From contig NC_089981.1 in the NCBI RefSeq assembly GCF_036417845.1, forward strand, positions 61,566,768 through 61,630,767: DNA of 64,000 nt. Direction: 5' to 3'. Made by a program: the position numbers and the translations under genes. Shown here in pieces: positions 1 to 13,709 of this stretch. The stretch is from Apteryx mantelli. Lineage: Eukaryota; Chordata; Aves; Apterygiformes; Apterygidae. Position 1 is the first letter of the stretch, and each line of letters starts with the position of its first letter. The notes under the pieces were generated by a model that ran no database searches, was not told the origin of the DNA, and worked only from the letters and a program-made list of their open reading frames with translations.

Positions 1-1169
1 TTCCACTTAGGCATTCTTTAGGCACCTTGGGAAGTGGCTGGACTGTGTGGGTAAGGCAGGAGTACCCTGAGGGATGAGAAGGGAAGGAAAAAGAACAGAA
101 GTGGAAGGAATGGTTGTTACTCACTTAATTCCAAAGTGTTCTGAAATTTTGGAAAACTATGTGACTTCAAGTAGCCCCAGGCAATTTCGGTCCTCACAGC
201 CAGCACTTACTTAGCAGAGCATCATGAATCTTATTGACTTGGAAGACTTAAAAGAATATTCTTTGGTAATTTCTGTAGTATATGACACTTAATTACACTC
301 CACTTTTTTGCTAGGTTAATTTCAAACTAATCTGTTTCCTGGTACAAGTCACTATGTGCTGCATCAATACTAAGCTTGACAAAAAGAGGAGGTAGCATGA
401 GGGTGGGAACAAATGTTTTTGAGGGCTAGGGAATGGTGCAATCGTGTTTTGAAGGCACTTAGTGTCTATAATACTGTGACACCGGACATTAGTAAGCACT
501 CGACCATTTGCTTCCTTAGTGTGTCATTTTAAATTAGATGTTAAAATTGATTCCCAATTAAAAGATATAGAAAGGAAATTATATCTGCTATATAATCCAG
601 GCAGTAAAACAAACTCCCATAAAATGCGAAATTGAGTCTTGTCTTTTGCAATTTTTTGTGCATTATATTCTGCTTCTTTTTAAAGCTGCATCTAACACGT
701 ATTTGCCTCAATGAATCAGTCACTGTTTGTATTGCAAACATGGTAGTTTGTAAACTCGGCTCTCCTTGCAGTTTGACTAAGCAAAGTTGATTCAGGCTGT
801 ATCATGACCTCGAGCTAATCCTTCCCTCCAGAATATCTGATTATGTAGCTCCTGAGCCGGCACAATGACGTTTGGTGCTCCCTGTCCTCTGCTGCCGTAA
901 CTCCCTGCAGGCCTCCACATTTCACCTTGGGAAGGTCAAGAGAGGGAAATTCCAAAACAAGTTGCTGTAACACAAACTGTTACAGAATTCTTAAATGTAT
1001 CTTTCCTGTTTATCAAAACTTTCTGTAGAAGTATTCCTTGGAAGTGAGGTGAATCTAAGTGTAAGTGAGGATGTCTGGGCTCTGGAGCGTCTTGCTTTGC
1101 TTATGGAAGTGAGTGAAGGACCTGGGATGTGTTGTTCTCTGGCTGTCCCTAGATTGTAAAGGGCCTCTG

Positions 1170-1222
1170 TGGGGGTGGGGGGAAGATGTAGGGGGAGGGG
1201 GAGATGTAGGGGTGTGGGGGGG
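1170..1222 (+). repeat. G-rich, G-quadruplex-type tract
   Basis: At least five runs of four or more G lie within about 53 bases, separated by short A/T linkers. The linker GATGTA occurs twice, so this looks like a small tandem duplication. It fits the general G-quadruplex pattern on the + strand. If the PRORP transcript covers this region, it would be in the sense intron RNA. Folding is an inference. Confidence 0.7.
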
Positions 1223-2631
1223 CATAATCAGCAAGCACAATTTAGAGTAAAATAAAATAGAGTAAAATAATACGCTATTTTTAATTTCTATTGAGACCAG
1301 TCTATTGTGATTGAGGTATGCAGCTAGCTCATTTCTTAGCTGTGCCCAGCTGGTGTTAGGTGTAACTGAAACTATTTCAAATCTGTGTTGAGATGGATCA
1401 AAGCTAACTCACAATTCTCTTCTTCAAACAGCTTGACATCATACAGCTAGCTCAGCCCTAACTTTTTCCTCTCTAATCTCTCTATTAAACCTGAACTTTT
1501 GAAAGATTGATAAAATAGTTCCAAATTGAGTTCCTTAAGGCTGATACTGCACAGAGGAATAGTTTTTGCTCTTGGCTGATAGTTCAAAGTGGTTGCTCCC
1601 AAACTTAATCAGTGTTTCTATAAATGGAATGCACAAGTTCATATAATTCTCATGTAAATTATAGTAGGCCTGTACAACAGCCGACAAAGCCAGATCCCTG
1701 GCTTTTCCATCCCAGTCTGGTGGCAGCAGTTGGCATGCCACCTCCTACCACACATGTCCTACTGCACACCTCCTCGCACCTGCAGCAGTGGGCAGCCCTG
1801 CCAGCAAAGCCACCAAACCTGCCTTCCTGCACCTCTCATGGGCTGCCACAAAAAGTCAGGCTGTGACTACTGCTGTTGAGGGTGCCCTGTGACTGGCAGA
1901 AGGTAGGATATGCCTTGCAGCCATTCTCAGTTTCTTCCAGGGAAAAATCTTTTCCAAAGGAGGTTGCTATGTGGAGAGGGGAGCCACATTAAATTCTGCT
2001 TTTGACCAAATGAATTGTATGGTTATGAATATCATAGTAATCATGTGTGAACAGGTTATTGCATTTTGTATTTTCATGCGTTAATTATTTTTCAAGGGTA
2101 TTTATTGGGAGGAGTCAAAGTTTGAAACTAACATTATAGTTTTAGCTATTTTAGTGGCTCTGTACTAGAGTTGTTCCTGGACTCCTGCCTATTTTAGCAG
2201 TATGGCAATGAGTAGGTAGAGGGTGGTCGCAGTCTTGAAGGGAAAGCTGGGAGTGGGAAGAAAATTTCATTAGAGTGGGGGGAAGGCAGAATGTAGGATG
2301 CTAGTCTACAGGAAGATGGTGGATGGTCTTGTTAAATTTTAGAAAAAGACAAACTCTGTGGCCACAGAATTGAAGAACCTTAGTGAATTATGCTTCGTAA
2401 ATTCAGCCAGGAACCATTGTTTTGATTTGCCCTTTATTCACATTTTTCAAGACTCTTTCTGCAACTGTAAAGACAAAAATAATAGTCTTCAAATGGAGAA
2501 AGTTTAAAAAGGGGGGAGGAGGGGAGCAGAGCACTTATGAACTACCATTCTCTTGGGTTAGCAATTCCAGTCAATTTTGAGGCATAATTTTGTTTCTTTG
2601 AACTCTCTTCTCTTGTGTCTGTAAACACCCT

Positions 2632-2638
<7 letters not shown>

Positions 2639-2672
<34 letters not shown>

Positions 2673-2673
2673 G
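2639..2673. repeat. A26-G9 homopurine junction
   Basis: A run of 26 A is followed directly by 9 G. It is pure homopolymer with no target-site duplication or element body upstream that I could recognise, so it is not called a retroposon tail. Confidence 0.9.
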
Positions 2674-5600
2674 AAGGAAGTGTGTTGGAGCTTATATTAT
2701 TTGGGGAAATAGTAAAATTTTTCTCTCCACTTCTGGGTTATTAAAAATTATCTGAGGCCAAAAAAATCACAAAGAAATTAACACCTGTGCATGCATGTAT
2801 AGCTGACATGCATGTACAGATATGCTCAGGGCCTCCTATGGCAATTTTTCCCCTGTTCTCAGTGTATCCTTGTCTGTGCTACTTGCATACGAGAGATGAA
2901 CTGGACAATTAGTGAGGCAGCAATACTTTATACAAAATATGAGCTCTAGTGTATAAGCCGTCCTGCAAAACAAACAGCTTTTAATAAATTTGACCCAAAT
3001 CAAGTCATGCATGGAAAAAAATTTTTTTATTTGACTCATTTGGCAGCATTTGTGATTTGTTCAAGTACTTTACTGTCTTTAAATGAAGCAAGAATTAAGT
3101 AGATCTACGAGTCATTCTCTGTTCAGAGTCAATACATCCAACGAAGGTCTTGTCTGTCATTCTGTGACAGTTCATCAATTTTTTCTCCCGCTAACTTTGT
3201 CTTGCCACTCAACAAAGCAGTCAGGCATGTGCTTGTCCATTTGCTCCCAAGCTTTTCCATCTCTGTTTTCTATCTTCTAATGATAGTCCAAGTTTACATT
3301 TCCACTATAACTAAGCCTTTGCCCTATTGCTCAAGAACAGAAAGATTTCTGTTTTTGCGACATCTGAGTTGTTCTTTAGAACTGTGCTCTCGTTTCCTTT
3401 GTATATAGCGCAAATCATAAAGATTTTTGATGGTTTCACTGAAAATCACCTTCAGCCTCTATGTGACATGATCATTAGTCGATTTGCACACAGAATACCT
3501 CTCCTGACGTGCACACCCTATATTAGAAGAGGGGGAACTCAAGCACTAAGAGGTGCCTGTGAAGCTTCACCTCTTTTTAGTGTTGGAGATGTGAGACTGG
3601 AGCATTTGGTATTGCATTAATCTCTCATCGGTTCATTTCTGGGGTTTCTTGAATGTCTTAGCATATGGGTTTAGTCAATTTGTTCTCTTAACCCACATAT
3701 GGGAGATAGATACTGATAAGCTGAAATCTCTTCCCTCCCTTTGCATATTGGGGCCATCCTAAAATAGAATACATCAAATTCAAAAAATTTGGTCACCAGA
3801 TGCAGAGGAAGAACAAGGCTGTTAAGCTTCTTAGGAGAGGGGAAGGAGACAGACTCGTTGCCTCTGAAACCAAGGGGGAGGGCCTGGCCTCTTGGTCTTC
3901 ACTCTCCTCACATTTCTCTTAAAAGGTCTGATAGTTTTAATTTGTGGCTAAAAGCAAAGCAAAAGGGCATTTAGTATGTTCTGCTTCATCTAATAATACA
4001 TAGCACTGAAGGTCTGTGGGGCGTATGTCAGACAGTCTAGAAATATTCCTGCAGCTGGTAGGGCATCTGTGCTTCCACCGAGGAAGCGTGTGCGGTGACT
4101 GCCTACCTTGAGCAATGGAGTTTGCTCTTTCCACAAGACGTTACTCCTATATCCCTTCCTCCTTCTGCAGCATTGGGAGGGGGGAAGTAGGAGGTAATTA
4201 GGACTTATTAAGAAAGGAAATACAAAGTCACCCTGGTGCTACCTCAATACTGGGAAACTTAGTCAAAACTTTAATTTCCCAACAGTGTGAAACGCAGTGG
4301 GAAGCTGTCAGGGTTCCCTGACGAAATGAAATTCCTCAAGAGTGTGCTGTAAGTGACTCTTTTTCTTTTCAAAGGGAGCCAGTCTGACTTTGCATTTCCT
4401 GGTGAGAAGAATAAAGCAGCAGAAACTGAGCAGGTAAAAAGTCAGAGTATCAGGCATTTTGACAGCCTTCCAAAGTCAGAAACTTCCCGGTGTTGCCTGA
4501 CCTAGTGTTTGCAGTCTCTTTGATTTAATCACATGGTTTTTATTCAGACTTACAGCCAATAAATGATCTGTATAGGCTTCTCTCTGGTATTTGTCATTTC
4601 AACCTTTGTATTTGGCAAGAGTAGTAAATCAAATGTTAAGATAAGTACAGAAGCACCTGAGCACTCCTTTTTATGAGGGGAATTGCATCATATCTTTCAT
4701 AATGAGTTCTGTTATGTCATTAGGAAAGTAAGCTTGAAATTCAACAGAGCAGAATGAACGTGCCTTGATTCATGTCCAAGTGAACTTCAACTGTAGCAAC
4801 AGTTCATTGTTGCTTGCTGTATAGTGTAGAGAAGTCCTAAAATCTGGGCAGTGAAGGTATCTCTTGAAATGAATGAGTTTCAGTCTTGCTGTTCTTCTCC
4901 CTTAGTCATAAACCAAAAGCCAAACTTTCTTTAGGCAGCCAGGCTGATTCACCTAATTAAGGAACTGTTGTCAGCGTGGCAGTAAGAGGCGCTGGGCCAC
5001 AAAATCTGAAACTTTGTCTTTAGGGAAGGGAAATTCTCCATATTGAGAAGTGCTGTGAAGGTATGGGAAGCAGGCCAGAAAATGTAAAGGTTGGACTATT
5101 ATAGGCCAATTCTGTGTAAGAATAAATGTTAGATTTGAGTATGAGAAACACTGGTTTTTGAGTTATCTTAAAGGTGATACAGATAAAATCCTTTGGACAG
5201 TGATTGCATTCATTCATGTACATCTGGATTTATTTAGATATTTTGAAAAGCAATCAATTTTTGGTTCACACTTGGCTTTTACATCTGGTATACTATTTTA
5301 GTTGAAGTGAGAAAAAGATACAAATATTTAGAAGCTGTTATCTTCAGGACAAAGGTACAATGAAACAGAAATCTAAATTGCATTTGTTTACAAAATTTTG
5401 AATTCCTACTTTTTTGCACAGCAGGTTATTCCCAGAGATTTGAGGATAGTGACATGCCAGTTAATGACCAGTGACCCATTAAGCTACACCTGTTTTCTTC
5501 TCTCTCCTGCATTCTGCTTGTAGTGCAAAAATGGAAGAGGCATATTTATGTATAGTTAACTAAATTCATTTAAATTGAGATTATAAAATGATTATAACTT

Positions 5601-5907
5601 GTAGTGAAGCTTAAAACCAAAGTTAAAGTAAACTTTGGGATTTTTTTTATCTTATAGAGAAGCCAAGTAGAATTGTCTGCAGCTTTTAATCTATATCTGT
5701 TAATAAACTGATTATTTCATGTTGTCTGGAACAAGGAAGTCATTTACTAACTCTTGTTTGAATGCAGAAGACTAGCTTCAGCAGATTAAGTTTCCTTGCT
5801 GTGAATATGATCACACTGGCGTTGTACTTAAAATCAATTCATAAGAATTCAAGTTTTGAACTTATTTTACTTATTAAGAGTATGTTCTATGTTTGTGTGG
5901 CTTATCC

Positions 5908-5938
5908 AAAAAAAAAAAAAAAGGGGGTGTAGGGGGGG
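5908..5938. repeat. A15-G5 homopurine tract with second G run
   Basis: Fifteen A are followed by five G, then TGTA and a further run of seven G. It is the same A-then-G arrangement as the tract at 2639-2673. Confidence 0.85.
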
Positions 5939-8900
5939 AGACGGCAAAAAAGTAAAAATGAAGTAGTCCCTAGACTAATTCAGACTCTTATCTCTATCTT
6001 TGGTGTCAATCGAAATTAAACTGGATTAGATTAATGTTTAAGAAAGTGTGCTAATATAAAGGGAGAGATCTCTTTTATATTCAAATCCATATGCATACAT
6101 ATCTGTATGTGCTTTTATCTGTTTTAAACCTGCTGTCAGATAATGGTGCATGATGCCCCCTGCTTCTCGTGCTGAGAAATGATGAGTATTCCCTATTTGC
6201 ACTTTCCTGCTAACTTGCCATTTTATAGACCTTCTAGAATAAGTACTATACTTTTTTTTTTTAATAAATCATCTGGAATAAAAAAAGATACACAACTGTG
6301 CAAGAGGGGGGCGTGTGTGTTTTGGGAGGTTGTTTGTTTGTTTTCAAACTATGCTACCTATGTTCCTTTCTTGGTAGGGTCTTTGCTTTCCCTGGATGTG
6401 TATAAGGGCTACAGTTGGGCTAAAGAGTAAGCCCCTGAAATGGGGCTCAGGAGAGCAGCATTTTATTCTGCAATTGTTAATCTCCTGTTTGACTGTGAGC
6501 AGCTCAGTCTGAAGTATTCTGATCTTGCAGGCTACTCGTAGTTAATTTGACTAGCCAAAGTGTTCTGTGGATTCCCTCCCCCCCCCCCGCCGCCTTTTTT
6601 TAATTGTTATTTCTCATGGAATCAAAATTCCTAACGGATTTTTTTTTCTTATTTAAGTGTAAGAGGTGAGTATAAGAGACCTTAATTAAAATTGAAAATT
6701 AATTGTACATCAGAGAGGTACCAGCAAGGTAGTGAGAGTTTGGGTGTGCTAGTGCTGTGACTTGCTGCAACGCTCAGTGGCTGGTACGAGGTGCGCAGCC
6801 ACTGCAGTTAGATAGCAGCGGCGGCAGGGAACCCTGAACTGGCACCCTCCCTCTAACTCACCTCCCCGCCCCCTCCCGATGCAACTGAAACATGGGCTGG
6901 AATGGTACAAAACGTGAAATATCTGGAGGCCTTGCAACTGTGCCTGTTAATGGTTATAATCACTCCTGACTTACCCAGACAAAACATAATTAAGCTATTA
7001 TCATACACAGTAGGAGTTGTAAATGACTTTGTTGCTAGGTATCATGTGAGGATCAGGAGTGATGCAGGAAGAATGCCAGTACTGAGAACAGAGTAAGAGA
7101 GCTACGGCTACCGCTGCTGCTGCTGTTCAGATTTTCAGAACCCCCCCACCCCCCCTCCACCACAAACTAATTTCTAGCACAAGCATTGCTAATCTGCATG
7201 TGTTCTTACTCTGTCATACAGAATGAACTCTCTAAAATATGGCGATTTCTTGGGACTGCTTCTAGGAGAAGTCTCAGCAACATGACTGAAACCGAAGTAA
7301 ACTGCAAAGGAAGTCTAGAGTTACAGGGTCTCCTATCAGTGGGCCCTGTGTCTGCAGGGTTGCCTCATCTGTGCGTACAGCTAGCATTGCAGGTCCATGG
7401 CTACCGCTGCGGGGGCGATCCCTGTGTGTAGGCCATACCTATCCCCAGGGCTAAAGCAAGAGAACTTTGGCACTTGCAGAAACTCTCAAAACACTTTCCT
7501 TATTTATTGCATTACCTGATATCCCATGTTACTTACATGATTTTACAATTCTTTATCTTCTAGTTTTTTAGAAATTTTTATGCCTTTAGATTTGCTGACT
7601 TGCATTTTTCTCAATGATACAGAATGAACTGCAAGTGTAAAACTGTACATGTGTATTTACTTACTAGTAGTCAAGGTTCTATGACTCCATGGTACTAACT
7701 GCTGGATGGGGAACGAGGAGTTCTGTCATACTTCAAGAAAGATGCCTCCTCAAGATCTTAAAAATTAGTAGACTTGCTTTCATTGAAAGCCACTATATGA
7801 AGAAATACCCCTATGAAGCATTGCTTGCATTAGAAAGATACCTTTTTTGTTTGTATTGCCATCAAATAAAAATTCATATTCTCTATTCTAAAAATAATCT
7901 TCTCTAAACTTCCCAAAATTACATTTTAAGTCACTTCGAATGCTTAATCTCTGGTATTGTACTTATTGACCTGCCTCATATTATTAGGAAACCTGCTAGT
8001 CTACTTCTTAGTGAGGAAATTGTCTTTCAAATCACTAACATATTTCATATTAATCCTTACAAGTTACCTACTCTTTTTTCCTTTCTACTCAGAGATACCC
8101 ACTTGCAATGCTGTTTCCCCCTGATTTATTATTCATCAGTCAGTTCTTTAACTGAGTAGTTGTTTTCAGACTTCTAACTGGAAATATGCATCAAAGTTAT
8201 AATGAGTCAGGTGTGTCAGAAGCTAAAAAGTGTTGTCAAAATTATGTGAACATAGTCTATTTTCCAACTAATTCTACAGTTGTATTAACTGATACTATTG
8301 GCTTCTGATAAATTTTTGCACATCATGTGTCATATTTTCAACTTCTGCATTGTCCTATTCTCTCACAATTTTTCCTGTAGTGACTGCTAAAATGACCTGT
8401 GCTTTTGTCATTGTTTGTGATGATACCAACTTGTTTTTTTACATAAATTGGGAAATATTAGTCACTCTTATGTTTGTCCTCACCATTGTCCAGCATTCAT
8501 TCATTCATTTGCTCACTTTTACATAGTAAGAGGGATGCAAGAGGGTAGTTATAGGACAGAACCAGACAGTGTTAATGATGTTAATTTACCCTGTGCATTT
8601 TTAGGACTAGTTATTAGGCTTGTCTAATGTTATTATAACTATACTGTTTTCAGCATCTGAAATCATTCATGTTTACCTGTGATATCCCTGTACAGTGTTG
8701 CACTGCACTGTGTAAATCTATTTATGCATCATGGCCCTAAGTCTCAATAGCTAAAGGAAGTAGTTTAAAATAAAAGAATTGAAGGCTTTTGACGTTGTCA
8801 CTTGCCATTGCTACATACGTATCTTCATACCTTTGTGCCTTACAGAGTAAAAGGTTCCAGCTTTCTGTTGAATTGGAATCTCCACTGGGCTTTCAGATAT

Positions 8901-10732
8901 ATGAATGCTAGAGGATAGATTTCTTTTTTCCCATCTCACTCTGTTACTTCCACAAGCCCATTCACTCCCTGCCAGCCTAGCTAAAATAAGCAGTAATATG
9001 ACAAATACAGAGTTTTAACACTTAACTGATAAACTCGGTTTCATTGGATGAAAACAAAATACTTCTGAAACTGAAAGCATTTCTTTCACTTGAGCACTGA
9101 TGTTTGGTCCTGGGTGCTCCAGAGAGGGCCATGTGGCCATGCGTGTTCTTTCAACAGAAATGGACAACAGGAGCGAAAGATGCAACAAAATGCTTCAGAT
9201 GTGCTGGTATAGTCAAATACAAGCAGTTGGAAACTGTGATGCTGAGTACCAAAATAGTGTTCCTTAGAAATGAGATCCTCTTATGAAATAGTTAGTGGAT
9301 GGTTCTTATTTAGCTTCTGTTGTCTGAGCCTTTGTGGTGGTCGTTTTTTAACATTTTCAAGCTTATCTCTTTGACTGCAGGAGCAAAATATTATTAAGTA
9401 GAAAGACTATTGTATAACCACTTGTTCCCAGAAGGTGAAGCTTTCAGACAAATGCCGAATATCATACATAATTAATTTGTGAGAGCTGACAACATTATCA
9501 GTTTGTCAAATTGCAGTATCTTATCTCCTGAGTTAAAGAAAAATACTTAAGATAAATACTGGCCTGACCAGTGTTTAGCTTTTGAGTAGTGCAGAGTGTT
9601 ATCAATAAATTTATATTAAAAGCATTGAAGTAAATTAGATCTTGTGAATTGTAGCTCTTTTGGGGGGCTTTCAGACCTTCACTGCCTAGGTTCTCCAGGC
9701 ATAGATGTTGGCTGCAGTATTACTTGTAGTAAAATAGCGCAAGTTTGCAGAGTTGTACAACTGGGGTAGATAACTGTTAGGCAAAATAATGCTGACCCAC
9801 AGTTTAGGTTCACTTGTGACGCAGTCTGTGTCAGATCACTGCTGTTTTGCAAGGAGAATATAGTACTTAGTGAGGTGTGCAGCCTTGATCCAAATGGGGC
9901 AGCTGAACCTCTGCAGTAGCAGCATGAGATTGGCAGTGTAGGGTGTACTGGTTGGTATGAAAGCCCCCTAAGTTTCCTCTAGCCTGGTAAAAGCCACTCA
10001 TGCTTGTATCAATGGTAAGATTCTTTCTTTGATCCCTCCTTGCTGAAAGCTGTGGTCTGTTTTCCCCATGTAGGTAGCTGGTCTGCCTGTGGGGTGGGTG
10101 GGCCTGGCTCTGACCACCCAGCTGCGCCTCCACCTCAGACCTTTGTGTTTCAGTTTGCTTTTGCTAATTTTTGTCCCATTGAAGAGCATTTTATTTGTTC
10201 TTTGTCATATTAAACAACAGTTTTTCATCTTTATGACCTTCAGGGAGAATTGACCAGACCTTGAGTAGTGTTTGTTAATATATTTGTGTCAAGGACTGGA
10301 AAATTCTTGCCAGTGTATTCACAAAATGGGTACGAAATGCTACCTGTTTAAGTAAGAGAACATTAAGTATGTTACAGTTTTTTCCCAGGTGCAAAATTTC
10401 TAATGAACCAGTTATTTAAAGTAATTAGTTTTCCACTTTAGATAGTTATTAGATTTACAAGAAAATAAATTGGGTGCGGGGGGGGGGGCGGGGCAGAGAG
10501 GTGAATGTTCCTGGTCAGTTAATTTTTCAGGCATATTTCAAACAATTTCAGGATCTGTCAAGCCATATAAAAAAACAACAATTTTTTAATACTAGAACAA
10601 TTTTTTGGAGGTAGTCTTTTATCTCTGAATGATAATCTGTAGCAGGCAACTGAAAAAAAGTACCAGTGAGAAACAGAACAAAAACAGTATGAAGATTTGT
10701 GTCATAAATGTCTGCTGCACGTTGTAGCCTGA

Positions 10733-10765
10733 TTTTTTTTTTTTTTTTTGGGGGGGGGGGGGGGG
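10733..10765. repeat. T17-G16 homopolymer junction
   Basis: Seventeen T abut sixteen G with no interruption. The G block alone can form a G-quadruplex. Such a junction is also a common place for length errors in reads and assemblies. Confidence 0.9.
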
Positions 10766-13680
10766 ACGACTGCAAGCAATCAGCTTACTGATGGGTTTGC
10801 TTGTTGTTCATGCCATTCTACCTGAACCATAAACCTGTTGACCTGTGAGTATGAAAATAGTCTATATTGTAAAGCTTTTGTGTAACTCAAGTTTATTAAA
10901 ACCTTGGGTGTCTCTGTGGAAGCTCAGGTTTAATGTGCCTTGAACTGTCCTATGACAGCATCATGCCTGTGCCTGCAAAAACAGTGATCTCCCCAGCTGA
11001 TGTGGCACCTTTCCACAAAGAATAAAAGTACCTTCTGGGACTTTTTTGAACCACGAAGTGGAGGGGGAGAAAACATCAGACTAGGTCATTGACGCTGTGC
11101 GGACATCTGTGTAGAACAGTAGTGAGAGCTAAAATACTGGTATATTTTAAACTGTCAGTTTCAGTCTTACAAAGCTGATTTTAGTCCTGCACCAAGTTAT
11201 TTCTTATCTATGGAAAGGATCAGTCAAGCTTGTGCTTTCATTTTCGCAACATCGCCTACTCCCCCCCCTCCCTACCCTGAGGTCCTGCTCATGTTCTGGA
11301 TTTTCAGTACTTAAATGTAACTTCTGACCCAAACTGTGAAAATCTAAGACTGGCACAAGATGCATCTAGTTCACAAATATTCCTTTCAAATAGCTAGCTT
11401 TTTACATTCTTTCTAGAATGAGAAATGATGGCAGTAATTCTCTTATGACCTTAAGTAGTTGTGTACAGCTGCTACAATAGTAGTAAAAGTGTGAGAATAC
11501 CAGCATAATGCCAAAGAAAGACTGGATTTAGAGTGAAAGATGTCAGACCCCTAAAGCTCCAACTGTAATTGGGAAAATTCTTCCATTTACTGTCTGTGGC
11601 TCTGGTTAAAATTTCAATTCTGTAGCCTATATAAAAATAAGTAAAATCATATTCCTTCTCATTTTTATATAACTTGCTTCTTCATAAATATGAAGATGAT
11701 GTATGCATAGTACTTGGTGCAACCATGCAATATGCAGTGAACAATAAGAAAATACTGTTCAAGAAACAGCAGCGCAGGCTGTGAAGAATTTAGGAATGAG
11801 AAGATGGTACTGATATATGGAAACACTTAGGTAACGCTTCCATGTGTCCTTTGAACTTTTGCATGCTTATTTTCCTACTGATATATACTTACAGAGGGAC
11901 AGAATCGCCTAGTCCAGTTCCTTGTTGTGAAGGGTTGATATCAATAACTCTTTTTAATACTTTGTAAATCTCCAGGTTGTGGTACAAAATAGTAAGTGCA
12001 CAAGAGAGGTCTGAGTGAAAAAAATTCTGTGTAAGATGCTCCATAAGTATTGTCAGAATCTTGGTGTTTATTCTTTGTTGCAAGAAAGGCGATGAGTTAG
12101 AGGAGAGATGATAAAAGTATACAACAGTTTTAGCTACATAGAAGAAGTATCTTGGGAGCTTCTGTTCTCCCTTCTACATGACGCAAGAAAAGAGGGCATT
12201 CAGGAAATTCAGAATTCATGAAAAGAAGCATATTTTAACACCAGTCCATAACTAAAATATAAAACTCATTGCTATTAGGACTGGACAGTAGTTAATGGGC
12301 AGTAGTTAATTCTAACTCTGGACTTTCTTAATTATAAAAAAGTTGGGGCTTTGGGGGGCAGGGAAGGGGACCCCTCATGCATTAGGTTTTAAGGCAGCCT
12401 AGATGACAGTTAGTATGGGAAACACCCAATCCCACATTTGTATACCACAGCATGTTCATACATTGTAAGAAAGCTTCTGGGATTTCTTGTGCCAGCTTAT
12501 TTTCCTCACAAGTAGAGCCAGGCTGTGAATTAATTTCAAAAACCAATGTATGAAGGGCAAAAAAGAACAGAAATGAGGTGAGGTTTAAAAATTCAAATAA
12601 AAATAATAGAAGTATCTGGTACAAGTCATTTTTAAGAGGTAGGATACTGGCTTGAATGAACTTAAGGTTTCATCCAGAACAATAATTACTAGGTTCAATC
12701 ATGCAACAAGTGTGGAAAACTAGTCGTATTTCTTTGATGTGTTGAGCCATATGGCTTGAGAAGAGGGTTAAAAGACATGCCACAAAGCAGAACTTATTTA
12801 CATTTGGGAGGACTGTTGTGCAATGGTTTAGTAGTTCTACTTGTGCAGATTGACTTTCTGGATTTTATAATAAAACTTATAAAAAGAAGAAGGTGATTCA
12901 AATCTCTTGTTCTTTTATCACTGGAATTTCCCTTCTTTAGGTACAATTTGAGGAAAAAGTGTTTCATGTATTTATTTAATTTATGGTACTAGCATTTAAC
13001 TCTGAGGAAAGTGTTTTTCAAGAAAGGGAAAATCTGAGAATGTTTATTATTATTATTGAAAACGCCTTTATTTCTGAAGAACTACTTTCTTGGGCAAGAG
13101 CATAGTATGTATTTAAAAACTTAAAATACGCAGGAGAGACATTTCGTCCCTAATATTTAAGAGTTGCATTCCAGCAAAATCATGCTTTCATTCCCAGAAA
13201 GACTTGAGTGACGCAGGTGCTCAATCTTATTTTCTGAGAAACTGTCCCTAACAGAGAGTAATTTTCATGAAGGGAAAAAAAAAAAGTCATCTAAAGCTGA
13301 TCACATTTAGAATAGATGAACAAAGCTTATGAGACATGTTTTGTTTCATACCTACATCTTTTTATTGTAAGGTGTTTCTTCTGAAATTAGCATCTTGTAT
13401 TCCAAAAATTACTGTCCAATAATAACAAGCCGCTGATGTATATATGAGTGTGTTTTGATTGCTTATGGAGTTGAGCAGTGTGTTTCATCTTCTTTTTCTA
13501 ATAGAGGAATGTCTTTTGGCAAATACCTCATGAGTTCAAGTCATTTTCCATTTTTCAGTGGACTTGGCCCATTCTGTGCATCGTTCCTGATGTCTCCTGT
13601 TGTACTTCCTGCATTGAGCAGTTCAAAATTCAAGTTCTAGAAGAGCATTTTGCTCAGAAACGTAAAAACAAACTGTTTAC

Positions 13681-13709
13681 ACACACACAGGAATGCACAC
13701 ACACACACA
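13681..13709. repeat. Interrupted CA dinucleotide microsatellite
   Basis: Two short CA blocks (13681-13689 and 13696-13709) are separated by GGAATG. This is an ordinary dinucleotide repeat in presumed PRORP intron sequence. Confidence 0.85.

Noticed and set aside
3327..3620. 97-codon plus-strand ORF with IFDGFTENH, considered as the missing PRORP exon with the catalytic Asp
   Set aside because: The DG is not followed by LN, the flanking residues do not match the NYN domain, and there is no phase-0 donor in the right place.
6653..6668. Acceptor-like TTATTTAAG followed 8 bases later by GTGAGT, a possible microexon
   Set aside because: Only eight bases with no frame or conservation evidence. 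Such pairs occur by chance in long introns.
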